NCBI RefSeq assembly: GCF_000020365.1
Contig: NC_012108.1
Coordinates: 3,534,001-3,598,000, forward strand
Length of the DNA: 64,000 nucleotides
Source: Desulforapulum autotrophicum HRM2
Lineage (GTDB): Bacteria; Desulfobacterota; Desulfobacteria; Desulfobacterales; Desulfobacteraceae
Direction of reading: 5' to 3'
Numbering within the stretch: the stretch's first letter is position 1; each line of letters begins with the position of its first letter. Under the pieces are notes generated by a model. The model saw nothing but the letters and a program-made list of their open reading frames with translations. It had not been told where the DNA came from and made no database searches. Below are positions 47,468 to 57,102 of the stretch, piece after piece. Made by a program: the position numbers and the translations under genes.

Positions 47468-49114
47468 ATGGCTGACGAACTTAAACCTGATGAATTGTTG
47501 GACAAGGTAGATTATACCCCTACCTCGGGCAGCTGGATGAATACCGCCGTCCAGATCAGACCCGGGATGTACTGCTATGCTGCAAAGCCTGAAAGCCTGG
47601 AGACCCTGAGTGCCCCCAATGCCCGGCAGTGGAATCCCCTTGATAAAGACTGGAAACTTCCTGAAAACTGGCAACAAATCATCCATGAGGGAATCAAAGA
47701 CCGCCTGGAAAAATTCCGGACATTCAAAATCTTCATGGATGTCTGTGTTCGTTGCGGTGCCTGTGCAGACAAATGCCACTTTTTCCTTGGCACGGGTGAT
47801 CCCAAAAACATGCCTGTTCTAAGGGCTGAACTGTTAAGGTCTGTTTATCGAAACGACTTTACAACGGTCGGAAAAATTCTCTCAAAGGTCCCAGGAGGAG
47901 ACAGGCTGGCCGGTGGTAGACCCATGACCGTGGACGTACTGAAAGAGTGGTGGTACTACTTTTTCCAGTGCAGTGAATGTCGCCGATGCTCAGTCTTCTG
48001 TCCCTACGGCATTGATACCGCCGAGATCACCATCATGGGCCGGGAACTTTTAAACCTGCTGGGCTTGAACATCGACTGGATCGCAACCCCTGTTTCCAAC
48101 TGCTACCAGACCGGAAACCATCTGGGTATCCAGCCCCATGCCTTTAAGGACATGCTCGACTTTTTCACCGAGGATCTCGAAGAGATCACAGGGGTCAACG
48201 TTGCCCCCCAGTTCAACAAAAAAGGGGCTGATATTCTTTTCATCACTCCTTCCGGTGATGTATTTGCCGATCCGGGCACCTACACCTGCCAGGGCTACAT
48301 GGTCCTCTTTAAATATTTGAAGGACAAGTATAACCTGGACGTCACCTGGAGCACCTACGCATCCGAGGGTGGAAACTTTGGTTTCTTCACCAGTCACGAA
48401 ACCATGAAACGCCTCAACGCCAAGATGTATGCCGAGGCCAAGCGCCTGGGCGTCAAATGGATTCTTGGCGGCGAATGCGGACACATGTGGCGGGTGATCA
48501 ACCAGTACATGGACACCATGAACGGCCCTGCCGATTTCCTTGAGGAACCTGTGAACCCCATCACGGGAACCAAATTTGAAAATTCAAAGTCCACCAAAAT
48601 GGTTCATATCACCGAGTTCACAGCCGACCTTATCAAGCACAATAAACTTGAATTTGACAAGAGCCGCAACTCAAACCGCATCATCACCTTCCATGATTCC
48701 TGCAACCCTGCAAGGGGAATGGGTCTTCTGGAAGAGCCCCGCTACTGCATCAAGGCCGTTTGTGACAACTTCTTTGAAATGCCGGAAAATACCATCCGGG
48801 AGCAGACCTTCTGCTGCGGATCAGGGGCCGGACTCAATGCAGGTGAAAACATCGAACTTCGTATGGCAGGCGGTCTGCCAAGGGCCAACGCCGTAAAGTT
48901 TGTCCATGATAAATTCAATGTTAATACCCTTGCAACCATCTGCGCCATTGACAGGGCGGCCCTTCCGGCCCTTTGTGAATACTGGGTACCAGAGGTTGAA
49001 GTTTATGGTGTGCACGAGCTGATCGGAAACGCCTTGATCCTCCCTGGAGAGAAAAAGCGAACCACCGATCTACGCATGGAACCCTTACCGGGTATGGAGG
49101 ATGACGATGAGTAA
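47468..49114 (+). CDS. dsrK: DsrK, HdrD-like iron-sulfur subunit of DsrMKJOP
   Basis: DsrK is the cytoplasmic catalytic-like subunit, related to heterodisulfide reductase subunit D, thought to reduce the DsrC trisulfide. The 548 residues carry two [4Fe-4S] motifs, C93-x2-C96-x2-C99-x3-C103 and C168-x2-C171-x2-C174-x3-C178. The two cysteine-rich CCG-type regions follow as GGECGHMW with CNPARG, and CCGSGAG. AAGGAG precedes the ATG by 6 bases. The stop overlaps the dsrJ start. Confidence 0.96.
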   Translation: MADELKPDELLDKVDYTPTSGSWMNTAVQIRPGMYCYAAKPESLETLSAPNARQWNPLDKDWKLPENWQQIIHEGIKDRLEKFRTFKIFMDVCVRCGACADKCHFFLGTGDPKNMPVLRAELLRSVYRNDFTTVGKILSKVPGGDRLAGGRPMTVDVLKEWWYYFFQCSECRRCSVFCPYGIDTAEITIMGRELLNLLGLNIDWIATPVSNCYQTGNHLGIQPHAFKDMLDFFTEDLEEITGVNVAPQFNKKGADILFITPSGDVFADPGTYTCQGYMVLFKYLKDKYNLDVTWSTYASEGGNFGFFTSHETMKRLNAKMYAEAKRLGVKWILGGECGHMWRVINQYMDTMNGPADFLEEPVNPITGTKFENSKSTKMVHITEFTADLIKHNKLEFDKSRNSNRIITFHDSCNPARGMGLLEEPRYCIKAVCDNFFEMPENTIREQTFCCGSGAGLNAGENIELRMAGGLPRANAVKFVHDKFNVNTLATICAIDRAALPALCEYWVPEVEVYGVHELIGNALILPGEKKRTTDLRMEPLPGMEDDDE

Positions 49115-49502
49115 AAATGCAATCATGGCAGGATTGGCGGTCTTCGTCATTGCTGCCCTTTTCCCCATATGGTTCAACTTTGGCGGCACGGAAGCCGCTC
49201 CTGAGCCGGAACTTTCAGCCAAGGCCAAGGCCGCTGGAAAATGTGTTCTGGACAAGTATGACATGCGGGCAAACCATATGTCCCTGCTTGATGAATGGCG
49301 GGATTCCGTGGTCAGGGATGCTGACAGAAAGTACAATGCTGCCAACGGCAAACAGTTCCAGATGAGCCTTTCCACGGGTGAGAATTCCTGCCTTGGATGC
49401 CATGAGGACAAAGAAAAATTCTGTGACAAGTGCCATACCTATGCATCCGTGGATCCCTACTGCTGGGAGTGCCACACAACCCCCAAGGAGATCAACCAAT
49501 GA
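49107..49502 (+). CDS. dsrJ: DsrJ, periplasmic triheme cytochrome c
   Basis: From the ATG at 49107 this is a 131-residue protein with an N-terminal membrane anchor (about 5-24) and three heme c motifs: CLGCH (95-99), CDKCH (106-110) and CWECH (119-123). Cys46 lies where DsrJ proteins have the unusual cysteine axial ligand. It links the periplasmic electron pool to the complex. I preferred 49107 over the in-frame ATG at 49101 because GGAGG is 6 bases upstream. It overlaps dsrK by 8 bases and dsrO by 4. Confidence 0.95.
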   Translation: MSKNAIMAGLAVFVIAALFPIWFNFGGTEAAPEPELSAKAKAAGKCVLDKYDMRANHMSLLDEWRDSVVRDADRKYNAANGKQFQMSLSTGENSCLGCHEDKEKFCDKCHTYASVDPYCWECHTTPKEINQ

Positions 49503-50323
49503 AAAAGAGCAGAAGAAGCTTTTTGAAGGTCGCAGGCGTTTCTGCGCTGGGCATTGGTGTTGCTCCGGCAATAAAGGCTGTTGCAGCATCCAGCGCCCAC
49601 GCCGCGGCCGAGGCGACAAAGACAAAGAACCCCGAAGCCCTTACGGCAAAACGATGGGGAATGGTCATAGACACCAATAAACTCAACGATGAAGTTGCAG
49701 CAAAGATTGTTGAAGCCTGCCGAAAGACCCACAACGTGCCTGACTTTCACCACGAGCCGGATCCTGAAAAGTTTCCCAAAAACCGGCCTGTGAACCAGAA
49801 ACAGGAGGTCAAATGGATCTGGGAAGAGCATTTCCACAATGCCTTTCCCGACAAGGAAGACGAGTTCCTGGCAGAAAAATTCAAAAACCTGCCGTTTCTT
49901 GTCACCTGCAACCACTGCAAGAACGCTCCCTGCGTCCAGGCTTGTCCCACCCAGGCCACGTTTAAACGTGACGACGGCATTGTGCTCATGGACTTCCACC
50001 GCTGCATCGGGTGCAGGTTCTGCATGGCAGCCTGTCCGTTTGGCTCCAGAAGCTTTAACTTCAGGGATCCCCGGCCTTTTATCGACGAGGTCAATCCTGA
50101 TTTTCCCACCCGGACCAAGGGCGTTGTGGAAAAATGCAACCTCTGCGCCGAACGCCTTGCCAAGGGCCTTCAACCGGCCTGTGTTGAGGTGAGTGAAGGT
50201 GCAATCACCGTGGGAGATCTTGAAGATCCCAATTCCGAGGTCCGGGCACTCTTGAACGAGAAATATTCAATCAGACGTAAACAGGAGCTTGGAACTGAGC
50301 CTTCTGTTTATTACATCATGTAG
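49499..50323 (+). CDS. dsrO: DsrO, Tat-exported iron-sulfur subunit
   Basis: This 274-residue ferredoxin-like protein begins MKKSRRSFLKVAGVSALGIG, a twin-arginine signal, so it is exported folded to the periplasm. Cysteine groups CNHCKNAPCVQACP, CIGCRFCMAACP and CNLCAERLAKGLQPAC support up to four [4Fe-4S] clusters. It partners with DsrP as a membrane/periplasmic module. I chose the ATG at 49499 because the longer reading is antisense-like sequence of dsrJ and the Tat motif begins here. It overlaps dsrJ by ATGA. Confidence 0.96.
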   Translation: MKKSRRSFLKVAGVSALGIGVAPAIKAVAASSAHAAAEATKTKNPEALTAKRWGMVIDTNKLNDEVAAKIVEACRKTHNVPDFHHEPDPEKFPKNRPVNQKQEVKWIWEEHFHNAFPDKEDEFLAEKFKNLPFLVTCNHCKNAPCVQACPTQATFKRDDGIVLMDFHRCIGCRFCMAACPFGSRSFNFRDPRPFIDEVNPDFPTRTKGVVEKCNLCAERLAKGLQPACVEVSEGAITVGDLEDPNSEVRALLNEKYSIRRKQELGTEPSVYYIM

Positions 50324-50334
50324 GAGAGGCGAAT

Positions 50335-51492
50335 ATGCTTGAAATAGCTATCAAAGGAAGCAAAAAGTACTGGATCTGGCTTGGGGTACTTTGCGCTGTC
50401 ATCGGAGCAGGCTTTCTTGTCTATGTGGACCAGTTCATCAACGGTCTGATGACAACCGCCATGAGCCGGGACGTCACCTGGGGATTTTACATCGCCAACT
50501 TCACCTACCTTGTGGGAGTCGCCGCAGGAGGTGTCATGGTGGTCATTCCCTTTTATCTTCACAACTATGAAAAATTCCACAGGATCACCATCCTGGGTGA
50601 ATTTCTGGCCGTTGCAGCCTTGATCATGTGTCTGCTCTTCATCGTGGTCGACCTTGGCCAGCCCATCAGGATGCTCAACGTGCTTCTCTACCCCACCCCC
50701 CATTCCATGCTGTTCTGGGACATGTGTGTGCTCAACGGCTACCTGTTTCTTAACATTGTGATCGGGTGGAAGGTGCTGGAAGCTGAAAGAAACCAGATCA
50801 AGCCACCGGCTTGGACAACCCCCTTGATCTATCTGTCCATCCCCTTTGCCATCGGCATCCATACGGTAACGGCCTATCTGTACTGTGGCCTTCCGGGCAG
50901 GGGCTTCTGGCTCACGGCAATCCTGGCACCCAGGTTCCTGGCATCGGCCTTTGCCGCAGGACCGTCCGTGCTGATCCTGCTCTGCTATGTTGTCAGGAAA
51001 TTCACCAAGTTTGATCCGGGCTGGGAAGCCATGCAGACGCTTTCCAAGATCGCCTGCTATGCATTGATCTCAAATGTGTTCTTCTTTCTTTGTGAGATCT
51101 TTGTCACCTACTACAGCAAGATCCCCGGGCACATGACCCACATCGACTACCTCTTCTTCGGACTCCACGGTCACAACACCATGGTTCCCTGGATGTGGTC
51201 ATCAATGATTCTCATGATCTCGGCTGCCATCATGCTGGTTATCCCGGTGTTGAGAAGCAACGCAACGCTTCTGCCTTTCATCTGTGTCATGGTAATCATC
51301 GGCACCTGGATCGACAAGAGTCTTGGCATGATCGCAGGCGGGTTTGTACCCTCCCCGCTTCACCATGTGACAGAGTACATGCCAACCTTCAAGGAGATCG
51401 GCATCACCCTGGGCATCTACGCCGCAGGCCTTTTCATCCTGACCATTCTGTACAAGCTTGCCACCACGGTCAAGGAAGAGGTCAGAGGATAG
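50335..51492 (+). CDS. dsrP: DsrP, NrfD-like membrane subunit
   Basis: DsrP is the polytopic NrfD/PsrC-type subunit that handles quinol next to DsrO. The 385 residues contain about ten hydrophobic helices. The protein starts MLEIAIKGSKKYWIWLGVLC and includes VVDLGQPIRMLNVLLYPTPHSMLFWDM, as typical of the family. The ribosome site GGAGAGG lies just upstream. It is the last gene of the operon, closed by a terminator. Confidence 0.95.
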   Translation: MLEIAIKGSKKYWIWLGVLCAVIGAGFLVYVDQFINGLMTTAMSRDVTWGFYIANFTYLVGVAAGGVMVVIPFYLHNYEKFHRITILGEFLAVAALIMCLLFIVVDLGQPIRMLNVLLYPTPHSMLFWDMCVLNGYLFLNIVIGWKVLEAERNQIKPPAWTTPLIYLSIPFAIGIHTVTAYLYCGLPGRGFWLTAILAPRFLASAFAAGPSVLILLCYVVRKFTKFDPGWEAMQTLSKIACYALISNVFFFLCEIFVTYYSKIPGHMTHIDYLFFGLHGHNTMVPWMWSSMILMISAAIMLVIPVLRSNATLLPFICVMVIIGTWIDKSLGMIAGGFVPSPLHHVTEYMPTFKEIGITLGIYAAGLFILTILYKLATTVKEEVRG

Positions 51493-51523
51493 TTTCGTCT
51501 GAATAGATTTAGTTAAACCTGGA

Positions 51524-51558
51524 GCGGGGATGCCACACGGCATCCCCGCTTTTTTTTT
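51524..51558 (+). terminator. Terminator of the dsr operon
   Basis: GCGGGGATGCC pairs perfectly with GGCATCCCCGC around ACAC, followed by nine T. It lies 32 bases after dsrP. Confidence 0.95.
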
Positions 51559-51634
51559 ACCCAGGTTCCATGGGGTCACATTCCGATCATAGCCTTTCCA
51601 TGGCCGTGTCAAAGGCAACATAAGGAAAAGCACA

Positions 51635-52240
51635 GTGAAAGACAATTACCGGAAAATTGCAGCAAACAACCTTGCCCGCCTTTATGCCGATCTACCCCAG
51701 GACCTTGCGGCCAATCTACCGGCCCAACGACAGGGGAATCGTTTCCAGTTCAAGGCCTTTGGACGACCCTGCACAATCTCCCCTGATGGAATCAATCTTG
51801 AAGGCCAGCAGATGTCGTCGGTGTTCGAGATCCTCATCTCCCTGTACGCCCTGAATGCAAACCCTGAGATCTGCATTTTAGTCCCGTTTAAAGCCTTTAA
51901 GGAACTGCCTGGCACTGCACCCTACGTGGGGGCCTTCACCACCCACACCGAAGGGATACTGGTTCCCCATGTGGAAGCCATCAAGGCCCGCAGGAAAAAC
52001 ATTGTCGACACCCTTGGCAGCCCGGAAGCTGTCCAGGAACCCGGGGGCGATTTTGCCCTGGTTGTCCACCCCCTGCCCAAAATTGCCCTCTGCTACATCT
52101 TCTATGGGGCGGACGAGGATTTTCCAGCCTCGGTCACCTGCCTGTTTTCCGCCAATGCCCACCGATTTCTGCCGGTGGACGGCCTGGCCGATGTGGGGGA
52201 ATACACCTCCCGAGCCATCCTTGGGATTATCAACCAGTGA
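51635..52240 (+). CDS. DUF3786 family protein
   Basis: This 201-residue soluble protein with the DUF3786 layout has PAQRQGNRFQFKAFGRPCTISPDG at the front and KIALCYIFYGADEDFPASVTCLF toward the end. Function is unknown; the family is often found in anaerobes near corrinoid or sulfur-metabolism genes. The start is GTG with AGGAAA upstream. It lies 140 bases after dsrP but beyond a terminator, so it is probably a separate transcript. Confidence 0.8.
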   Translation: MKDNYRKIAANNLARLYADLPQDLAANLPAQRQGNRFQFKAFGRPCTISPDGINLEGQQMSSVFEILISLYALNANPEICILVPFKAFKELPGTAPYVGAFTTHTEGILVPHVEAIKARRKNIVDTLGSPEAVQEPGGDFALVVHPLPKIALCYIFYGADEDFPASVTCLFSANAHRFLPVDGLADVGEYTSRAILGIINQ

Positions 52241-52323
52241 ATGCCCGTCACCAAGCTGAAAATTTTACCGCCACAGCACGGGATTCACACCAATTAGGCC
52301 CATGCCTTGCAAACTTTTTTATC

Positions 52324-52352
52324 TTGACAAAATAGAGTCTTCAGCCTATGCT
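52324..52352 (+). promoter_or_regulatory. Promoter of the rplU operon
   Basis: TTGACA (52324-52329) and TATGCT (52347-52352) are 17 bases apart, about 55 bases upstream of rplU. The rest of the 170-base gap shows nothing else. Confidence 0.65.
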
Positions 52353-52409
52353 TAGGGATTTTAGGACTGTGTAGAGGTAGGCATAAAGCGATATAAGGAG
52401 ATACAGAGA

Positions 52410-52721
52410 ATGTATGCAGTAATCAAAACCGGTGGAAAGCAGTATAAGGTTCAAGAGGGCGACACCCTCAGGGTTGAGAAGCTTGAAGGCACGGAAAACG
52501 GGGAAATTGAGTTTAACGATGTCCTGATGTTTTCCGACGGAGAGAATGTCACCCTGGGTCAGCCTGCCATTGAAGACGCCATTGTCAAGGGCCACATCCT
52601 GGAGCAGGGCAAGGGAAAAAAGGTTCTTATTTTTAAATTCAAACGCCGCAAAGGTTACAGAAACCTCAGGGGCCACAGACAACAGTATACCGCAGTCAAA
52701 ATCGACAGCATCCTGGTATAA
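52410..52721 (+). CDS. rplU: 50S ribosomal protein L21
   Basis: This is a 103-residue ribosomal protein beginning MYAVIKTGGKQYKVQEGD, the L21 signature, and ending in the basic YRNLRGHRQQYTAVKI tract. It heads the rplU-rpmA-obg cluster found in most bacteria. Confidence 0.98.
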   Translation: MYAVIKTGGKQYKVQEGDTLRVEKLEGTENGEIEFNDVLMFSDGENVTLGQPAIEDAIVKGHILEQGKGKKVLIFKFKRRKGYRNLRGHRQQYTAVKIDSILV

Positions 52722-52749
52722 GGTTTATAGCTACTTAAGGAGATAGGTC

Positions 52750-53004
52750 ATGTCACATAAAAAAGCAGGCGGAAGCACCCGGAATGGTCGCGACTCTAAT
52801 GCCCAGAGGCGGGGCGTTAAAAAATTCGGCGGCCAGACCGTTGTTGCAGGAAACATATTGGTAAGACAACTCGGTACAAAAATCCATCCCGGCAGCAATG
52901 TTGGAATGGGCAAAGACTATACTCTCTTTTCTAAGATCGACGGTGTTGTTGCCTATGAGCGCAAGGGCCGGGACAAGAAGAGAGTGAGTGTTTATGAAGC
53001 GTGA
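52750..53004 (+). CDS. rpmA: 50S ribosomal protein L27
   Basis: This 84-residue protein begins [20 protein letters not shown], the start shared by L27 without the cleaved leader of Firmicutes. The conserved [23 protein letters not shown] follows. The stop overlaps the obg start (GTGA). Confidence 0.98.
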   Translation: MSHKKAGGSTRNGRDSNAQRRGVKKFGGQTVVAGNILVRQLGTKIHPGSNVGMGKDYTLFSKIDGVVAYERKGRDKKRVSVYEA

Positions 53005-54038
53005 GATTCATTGATGAAGCATCGATCACTGTAATCTCAGGAAAAGGCGGCCCCGGTTGTGTAAGTTTCCGACGGGAGAGATTTATCGAGCGGGGCGGGC
53101 CAAACGGCGGTGACGGGGGCAAAGGCGGCAGCGTCATTTTTGAGACCGACCCTGCAAAAAGAACCCTTTTTGACCTTCGCCGCCAGAAGATTATCCGGGC
53201 AAAGAACGGAATGCCGGGACTTGGCAGCAACAAGCACGGCAAGAATGGGGTAGACCTCATTATCCCCGTTCCCCCGGGAACCCTGGTTACAGATCAGGAG
53301 ACTGGGGCCGTGCTGTTTGACCTTACCGAACCGGGCACGCGAATCACCATTGCAAAAGGCGGCAGGGGCGGTCAGGGCAACAAGCGTTTTGCCACATCCA
53401 CCCACAAGGCGCCAAGATTTGCCCAACCCGGTATGCCTGGAGAGGAGTTTCACCTCAAACTGGAGCTCAAGCTTCTTGCGGATGTGGGCATTGTCGGACT
53501 GCCCAATGCCGGAAAGTCCACCCTGATTTCCAAGATCTCATCGGCACGCCCGAGGATAGCGGACTATCCGTTCACCACCCTCACCCCTTCACTTGGAATG
53601 GTTATACCAGATTTTGGGGAACCCTTTGCCGTTGCAGACATACCCGGAATCATTGAGGGCGCCCATGAAGGCACAGGTCTGGGCATCCAGTTTTTAAAAC
53701 ATGTGGAGCGAACCGGCATCCTGATCCATCTTATTGATGTGTCCCAGATTGAACCGGACAATCCCCTTGACGCCTTCAACCTCATCAACACCGAGCTTTC
53801 CCTCTACTCCGCAACCCTGGCAAAAAAGCCCCAGCTGGTTGTGTTGAACAAAATTGACCTTACCGGATCAATGGAAAAGGTTGAACAATTCAAAAAGGCC
53901 TATGGCACTGGTGAACTGCTCACCCTGTCAGCTGCCACAGGAGAGGGAACAGCCAAACTTATCCAGATTCTTGCCCGGCAGATAGCCGAACACAAGCCCC
54001 TTGAACGGAAAAGTGAAACTGACCATGGGAACAAATAA
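53001..54038 (+). CDS. obgE: GTPase Obg (CgtA)
   Basis: Obg is the essential GTPase of late 50S assembly and stress response. The 345-residue protein has the glycine-rich Obg fold (1-155, [27 protein letters not shown]), then the G domain with [17 protein letters not shown] and NKIDL, and only a short C-terminal tail. GTG start overlapping rpmA by 4 bases. Confidence 0.96.
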   Translation: MRFIDEASITVISGKGGPGCVSFRRERFIERGGPNGGDGGKGGSVIFETDPAKRTLFDLRRQKIIRAKNGMPGLGSNKHGKNGVDLIIPVPPGTLVTDQETGAVLFDLTEPGTRITIAKGGRGGQGNKRFATSTHKAPRFAQPGMPGEEFHLKLELKLLADVGIVGLPNAGKSTLISKISSARPRIADYPFTTLTPSLGMVIPDFGEPFAVADIPGIIEGAHEGTGLGIQFLKHVERTGILIHLIDVSQIEPDNPLDAFNLINTELSLYSATLAKKPQLVVLNKIDLTGSMEKVEQFKKAYGTGELLTLSAATGEGTAKLIQILARQIAEHKPLERKSETDHGNK

Positions 54039-55164
54039 ACGCCTGCATCTTAAAAATGCCAAACGGGTTGTAGTCAAGATCGGCAGCGGCGTGCTGACAC
54101 TGAACCACGGACTCAACCTTGATATCATCGAGACCATCAGTCATCAGATCAGCCTTCTCCAGGACAGGGGATGCGAAGTCATTCTGGTCTCGTCCGGAGC
54201 CATTGCTGCCGGGGTCAAAAAGATAGGATTTAAACAAAGGCCTGAGGGAATTCCCGCCCGCCAGGCTGCGGCAGCAGTCGGCCAGGCAGGGTTGATTCAC
54301 TCCTACGACACTGCCTTTGCCCGCCATGGGAAACAGGTGGCCCAGCTGCTCCTCACCCGGGACGACCTGGGCAACCGGCGTCGCTACCTCAATGCCAGAA
54401 ATACCATCAATACCCTTCTTGACTGGAAAATCGTACCCATCATAAACGAAAACGACACCGTTGTCATAGAAGAGATAAAGCTCGGTGATAACGATAACCT
54501 GTCGGCCATGATCACCCTGCTCATGGATGCGGACATCCTCATCAACCTCACCGACATTGACGGACTGTTTAACAAGGATCCCAGAATTCACCCGGACGCC
54601 TGTCTCATTCCTGAGGTGACGACCATCACCCACCAGATGGAACAGGCCGCCTGCGGTATTCCCGGAAACCTGGGTACCGGGGGAATGCTGAGTAAGCTCA
54701 AGGCTGCCAAGAAGCTCTCAAAAGCCGGCAGACCCATGATCATTGCCGGTGGAAAAAACGAAAATGTCCTGTCCAGGCTTGTTGACGGAGAAACCCTTGG
54801 CACCTATTTTCTCCCCGGGAAAAAAGAGCTCAATTCCAAAAAATGCTGGATCGCCTACAATCTGAAACCCCAGGGAGTCATCCGCCTTGACCAGGGTGCA
54901 AGGGATGCCGTCATCACCCGGGGAAAGAGTATTCTGCCCATCGGGATCACAGCTGTTGAGGGCGAATTCGGAATGGGTGCACCAATTGAAATCAAGTCCC
55001 CGGACAACACCATCATCGGTAACGGCCTGGCCAATTACTCATCAGCAGACATCCGGCGTATCATGGGACTCAAAACTGCGGCCATCAAAAACGTTCTCGG
55101 TTCAAAACCCTATGATGACGTCATCCACCGGGATAATCTTGCAATTACCTTTGAACTGGGATAG
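54025..55164 (+). CDS. proB: Glutamate 5-kinase with PUA domain
   Basis: ProB phosphorylates glutamate in the first step of proline synthesis. From the ATG at 54025 it has 379 residues: an amino-acid-kinase domain (VVVKIGSGVLT, VSSGAIAAGVKK, LTDIDGLFNKDP) and a C-terminal PUA domain (about 280-365) as in the feedback-regulated bacterial form. It overlaps the obg end by 14 bases. A TTG 24 bases upstream is an alternative start but lacks a ribosome site. Confidence 0.96.
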   Translation: MGTNKRLHLKNAKRVVVKIGSGVLTLNHGLNLDIIETISHQISLLQDRGCEVILVSSGAIAAGVKKIGFKQRPEGIPARQAAAAVGQAGLIHSYDTAFARHGKQVAQLLLTRDDLGNRRRYLNARNTINTLLDWKIVPIINENDTVVIEEIKLGDNDNLSAMITLLMDADILINLTDIDGLFNKDPRIHPDACLIPEVTTITHQMEQAACGIPGNLGTGGMLSKLKAAKKLSKAGRPMIIAGGKNENVLSRLVDGETLGTYFLPGKKELNSKKCWIAYNLKPQGVIRLDQGARDAVITRGKSILPIGITAVEGEFGMGAPIEIKSPDNTIIGNGLANYSSADIRRIMGLKTAAIKNVLGSKPYDDVIHRDNLAITFELG

Positions 55165-55173
55165 GAAAAGACC

Positions 55174-56430
55174 ATGACACTGGCATCCATGATCGAAGAT
55201 ATCGCCCGACGGGCAAGAACAGCTGCAAGGCCCCTTGCAACGGCTTCAGCAGACACAAAGAACACCGTCCTTGCCGAGATCGCCAGGGGTTTGGCCCATG
55301 GGAAACGTGAAATTGAAGCCGAGAATCAAAAGGATCTCAAGGCAGCCAGGGACAGTGGTATGTCAGCGGCCATGATCGACCGGCTTACCATCAGCGACCA
55401 GACCCTGGAGTCCATGATCAAGGGACTCAACCAGGTGATCGCCCTGCCCGACCCCGTGGGCAGGATCACAGGCGCCTGGACCCGGCCCAACGGCCTTGAA
55501 ATCTCTAAGCGACGAATTCCCCTGGGTGTCATCGCCATGATCTACGAGTCAAGACCCAACGTAACGGTGGATGCGGCAGCCCTCTGCCTCAAGGCAGGCA
55601 ATGCCGCCATTCTCAGGGGCGGCTCAGAAGCCTTTTTCTCGAACACCATCCTTGCCCGCATCATCGGCAATGCCCTTGAAACGGTCGGCATTTCAAGGGA
55701 CAGTGTCCAGGTACTGCCGGTAAAGGACAGACAGGCCATCACCGAACTTCTCCAGCAGGAGGCTTACATCGACCTTGTGATCCCAAGGGGGGGTGAGTCC
55801 CTGATCCGGTTTGTGGTAAAACACTCGACCATCCCCGTGTTAAAGCACTACAAGGGAGTCTGCCATGTGTATGTGGACGAAACCTGCAACATGGACGAGG
55901 CCGTTGACATCTGCATCAACGCTAAGACCCAGCGGCCAGGGGTGTGCAACGCCATGGAAACCCTGCTTGTCCATGAACGTATTGCACCGCTCTTTTTACC
56001 ACGGATGGCCCAGGCCTTTTCAGCGGCAAAGGTTGAAATGCGGGGCTGCCCTGCCACCCTTGCCATGGTTCCCCAAGCCCTGCCCGCCGACGAAACCGAT
56101 TGGTCAACCGAATACCTGGATCTCATCGTTTCCGTTAAAATCGTAAAAGACCTGGCCCAGGCCATGGCGCACATTGCCGTGTTCGGCTCCGACCACACGG
56201 ATGTGATTGTGACGGACATCCCTGAAAATGCAGAGACCTTTATTAACACGGTGTCATCATCCATGGTGGGTGTAAATGTTTCCACCCGGTTCAACGACGG
56301 CGGTGAACTCGGACTTGGCGCCGAGATCGGCATCAGCACCTCCAGACTCCACGCCTTTGGCCCCATGGGGCTTGAGGAACTCACCTCAACCAAATTTGTC
56401 GTGGTCGGCAAAGGCCAGACCCGGCAATAG
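55174..56430 (+). CDS. proA: Glutamate-5-semialdehyde dehydrogenase
   Basis: ProA reduces glutamyl phosphate to glutamate semialdehyde with NADPH. The 418 residues show IPLGVIAMIYESRPNVTVDAAA, the catalytic cysteine in QRPGVCNAMETLLVH, and the C-terminal STRFNDGGELGLGAEIGIST. It follows proB by 9 bases. Confidence 0.98.
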   Translation: MTLASMIEDIARRARTAARPLATASADTKNTVLAEIARGLAHGKREIEAENQKDLKAARDSGMSAAMIDRLTISDQTLESMIKGLNQVIALPDPVGRITGAWTRPNGLEISKRRIPLGVIAMIYESRPNVTVDAAALCLKAGNAAILRGGSEAFFSNTILARIIGNALETVGISRDSVQVLPVKDRQAITELLQQEAYIDLVIPRGGESLIRFVVKHSTIPVLKHYKGVCHVYVDETCNMDEAVDICINAKTQRPGVCNAMETLLVHERIAPLFLPRMAQAFSAAKVEMRGCPATLAMVPQALPADETDWSTEYLDLIVSVKIVKDLAQAMAHIAVFGSDHTDVIVTDIPENAETFINTVSSSMVGVNVSTRFNDGGELGLGAEIGISTSRLHAFGPMGLEELTSTKFVVVGKGQTRQ

Positions 56431-56439
56431 CATGGGATC

Positions 56440-57102
56440 ATGATCCAGGGCTTATTCGGCGGAACCTTCAATCCCCTTCACCGGGGACATCTAACGGTTA
56501 TACTCCACGTCAAAAAGGCGTTTAACCTTGACACCATCCATTTAATCCCCTCGGCCATACCTCCCCACAAGAGCACGACCAACCTTGCCCCTGCACGGGA
56601 GCGGTTTGAAATGGTCAGACAATCGGTTTCCACCATCAAAGGACTTGTGGCCTCGGATGTGGAGATTGTCCGCAAGGGGCCTTCTTTCACCATTGACACG
56701 GTTAACCACTTTATCAACACCCTTGTTCCAGGCGATGATCTTCGACTGATTGTCGGCTCCGACGCCTTTTTTGAAATGGATACCTGGAAAAAAGGCCGGG
56801 AACTTTTTTCCCTTATCTCCACCATCGTCATGATCCGGCCAGGGGAGAAAAAACAGGCAAAGGATGTTGCATCCTTTCTTCAAGATGTGATATCAAAGAA
56901 CTACAGACCGGTTAACGGAGAGGATCTTTTTTCAGACCCGATTTCAGATTCGGGTGTAAAACCCGTTTACGTGTGCAAGGTTCCTGAAATCGACATATCG
57001 TCAACCCTTATTCGACAACGAGTTAAACGACATCTTCCCGTGGCACCCCTTGTGCCCCAGCCTGTGGAAGAAATTATCAGCCAGAAAGGACTCTATTTAT
57101 GA
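56440..57102 (+). CDS. nadD: Nicotinate-nucleotide adenylyltransferase
   Basis: NadD makes deamido-NAD from nicotinate mononucleotide and ATP. The 220-residue protein has the nucleotidyltransferase motif GGTFNPLHRGHL at the N-terminus, PPHKSTTNLAPARERFEMV, and the ISSTLIRQR signature near the end. The pair nadD-rsfS (4-base overlap) is conserved in bacteria. Confidence 0.97.
   Translation: MIQGLFGGTFNPLHRGHLTVILHVKKAFNLDTIHLIPSAIPPHKSTTNLAPARERFEMVRQSVSTIKGLVASDVEIVRKGPSFTIDTVNHFINTLVPGDDLRLIVGSDAFFEMDTWKKGRELFSLISTIVMIRPGEKKQAKDVASFLQDVISKNYRPVNGEDLFSDPISDSGVKPVYVCKVPEIDISSTLIRQRVKRHLPVAPLVPQPVEEIISQKGLYL

Noticed and set aside
46889-47779. 296-codon minus-strand frame across dsrM and dsrK
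   Set aside because: Antisense to two certain genes and crosses their boundary.
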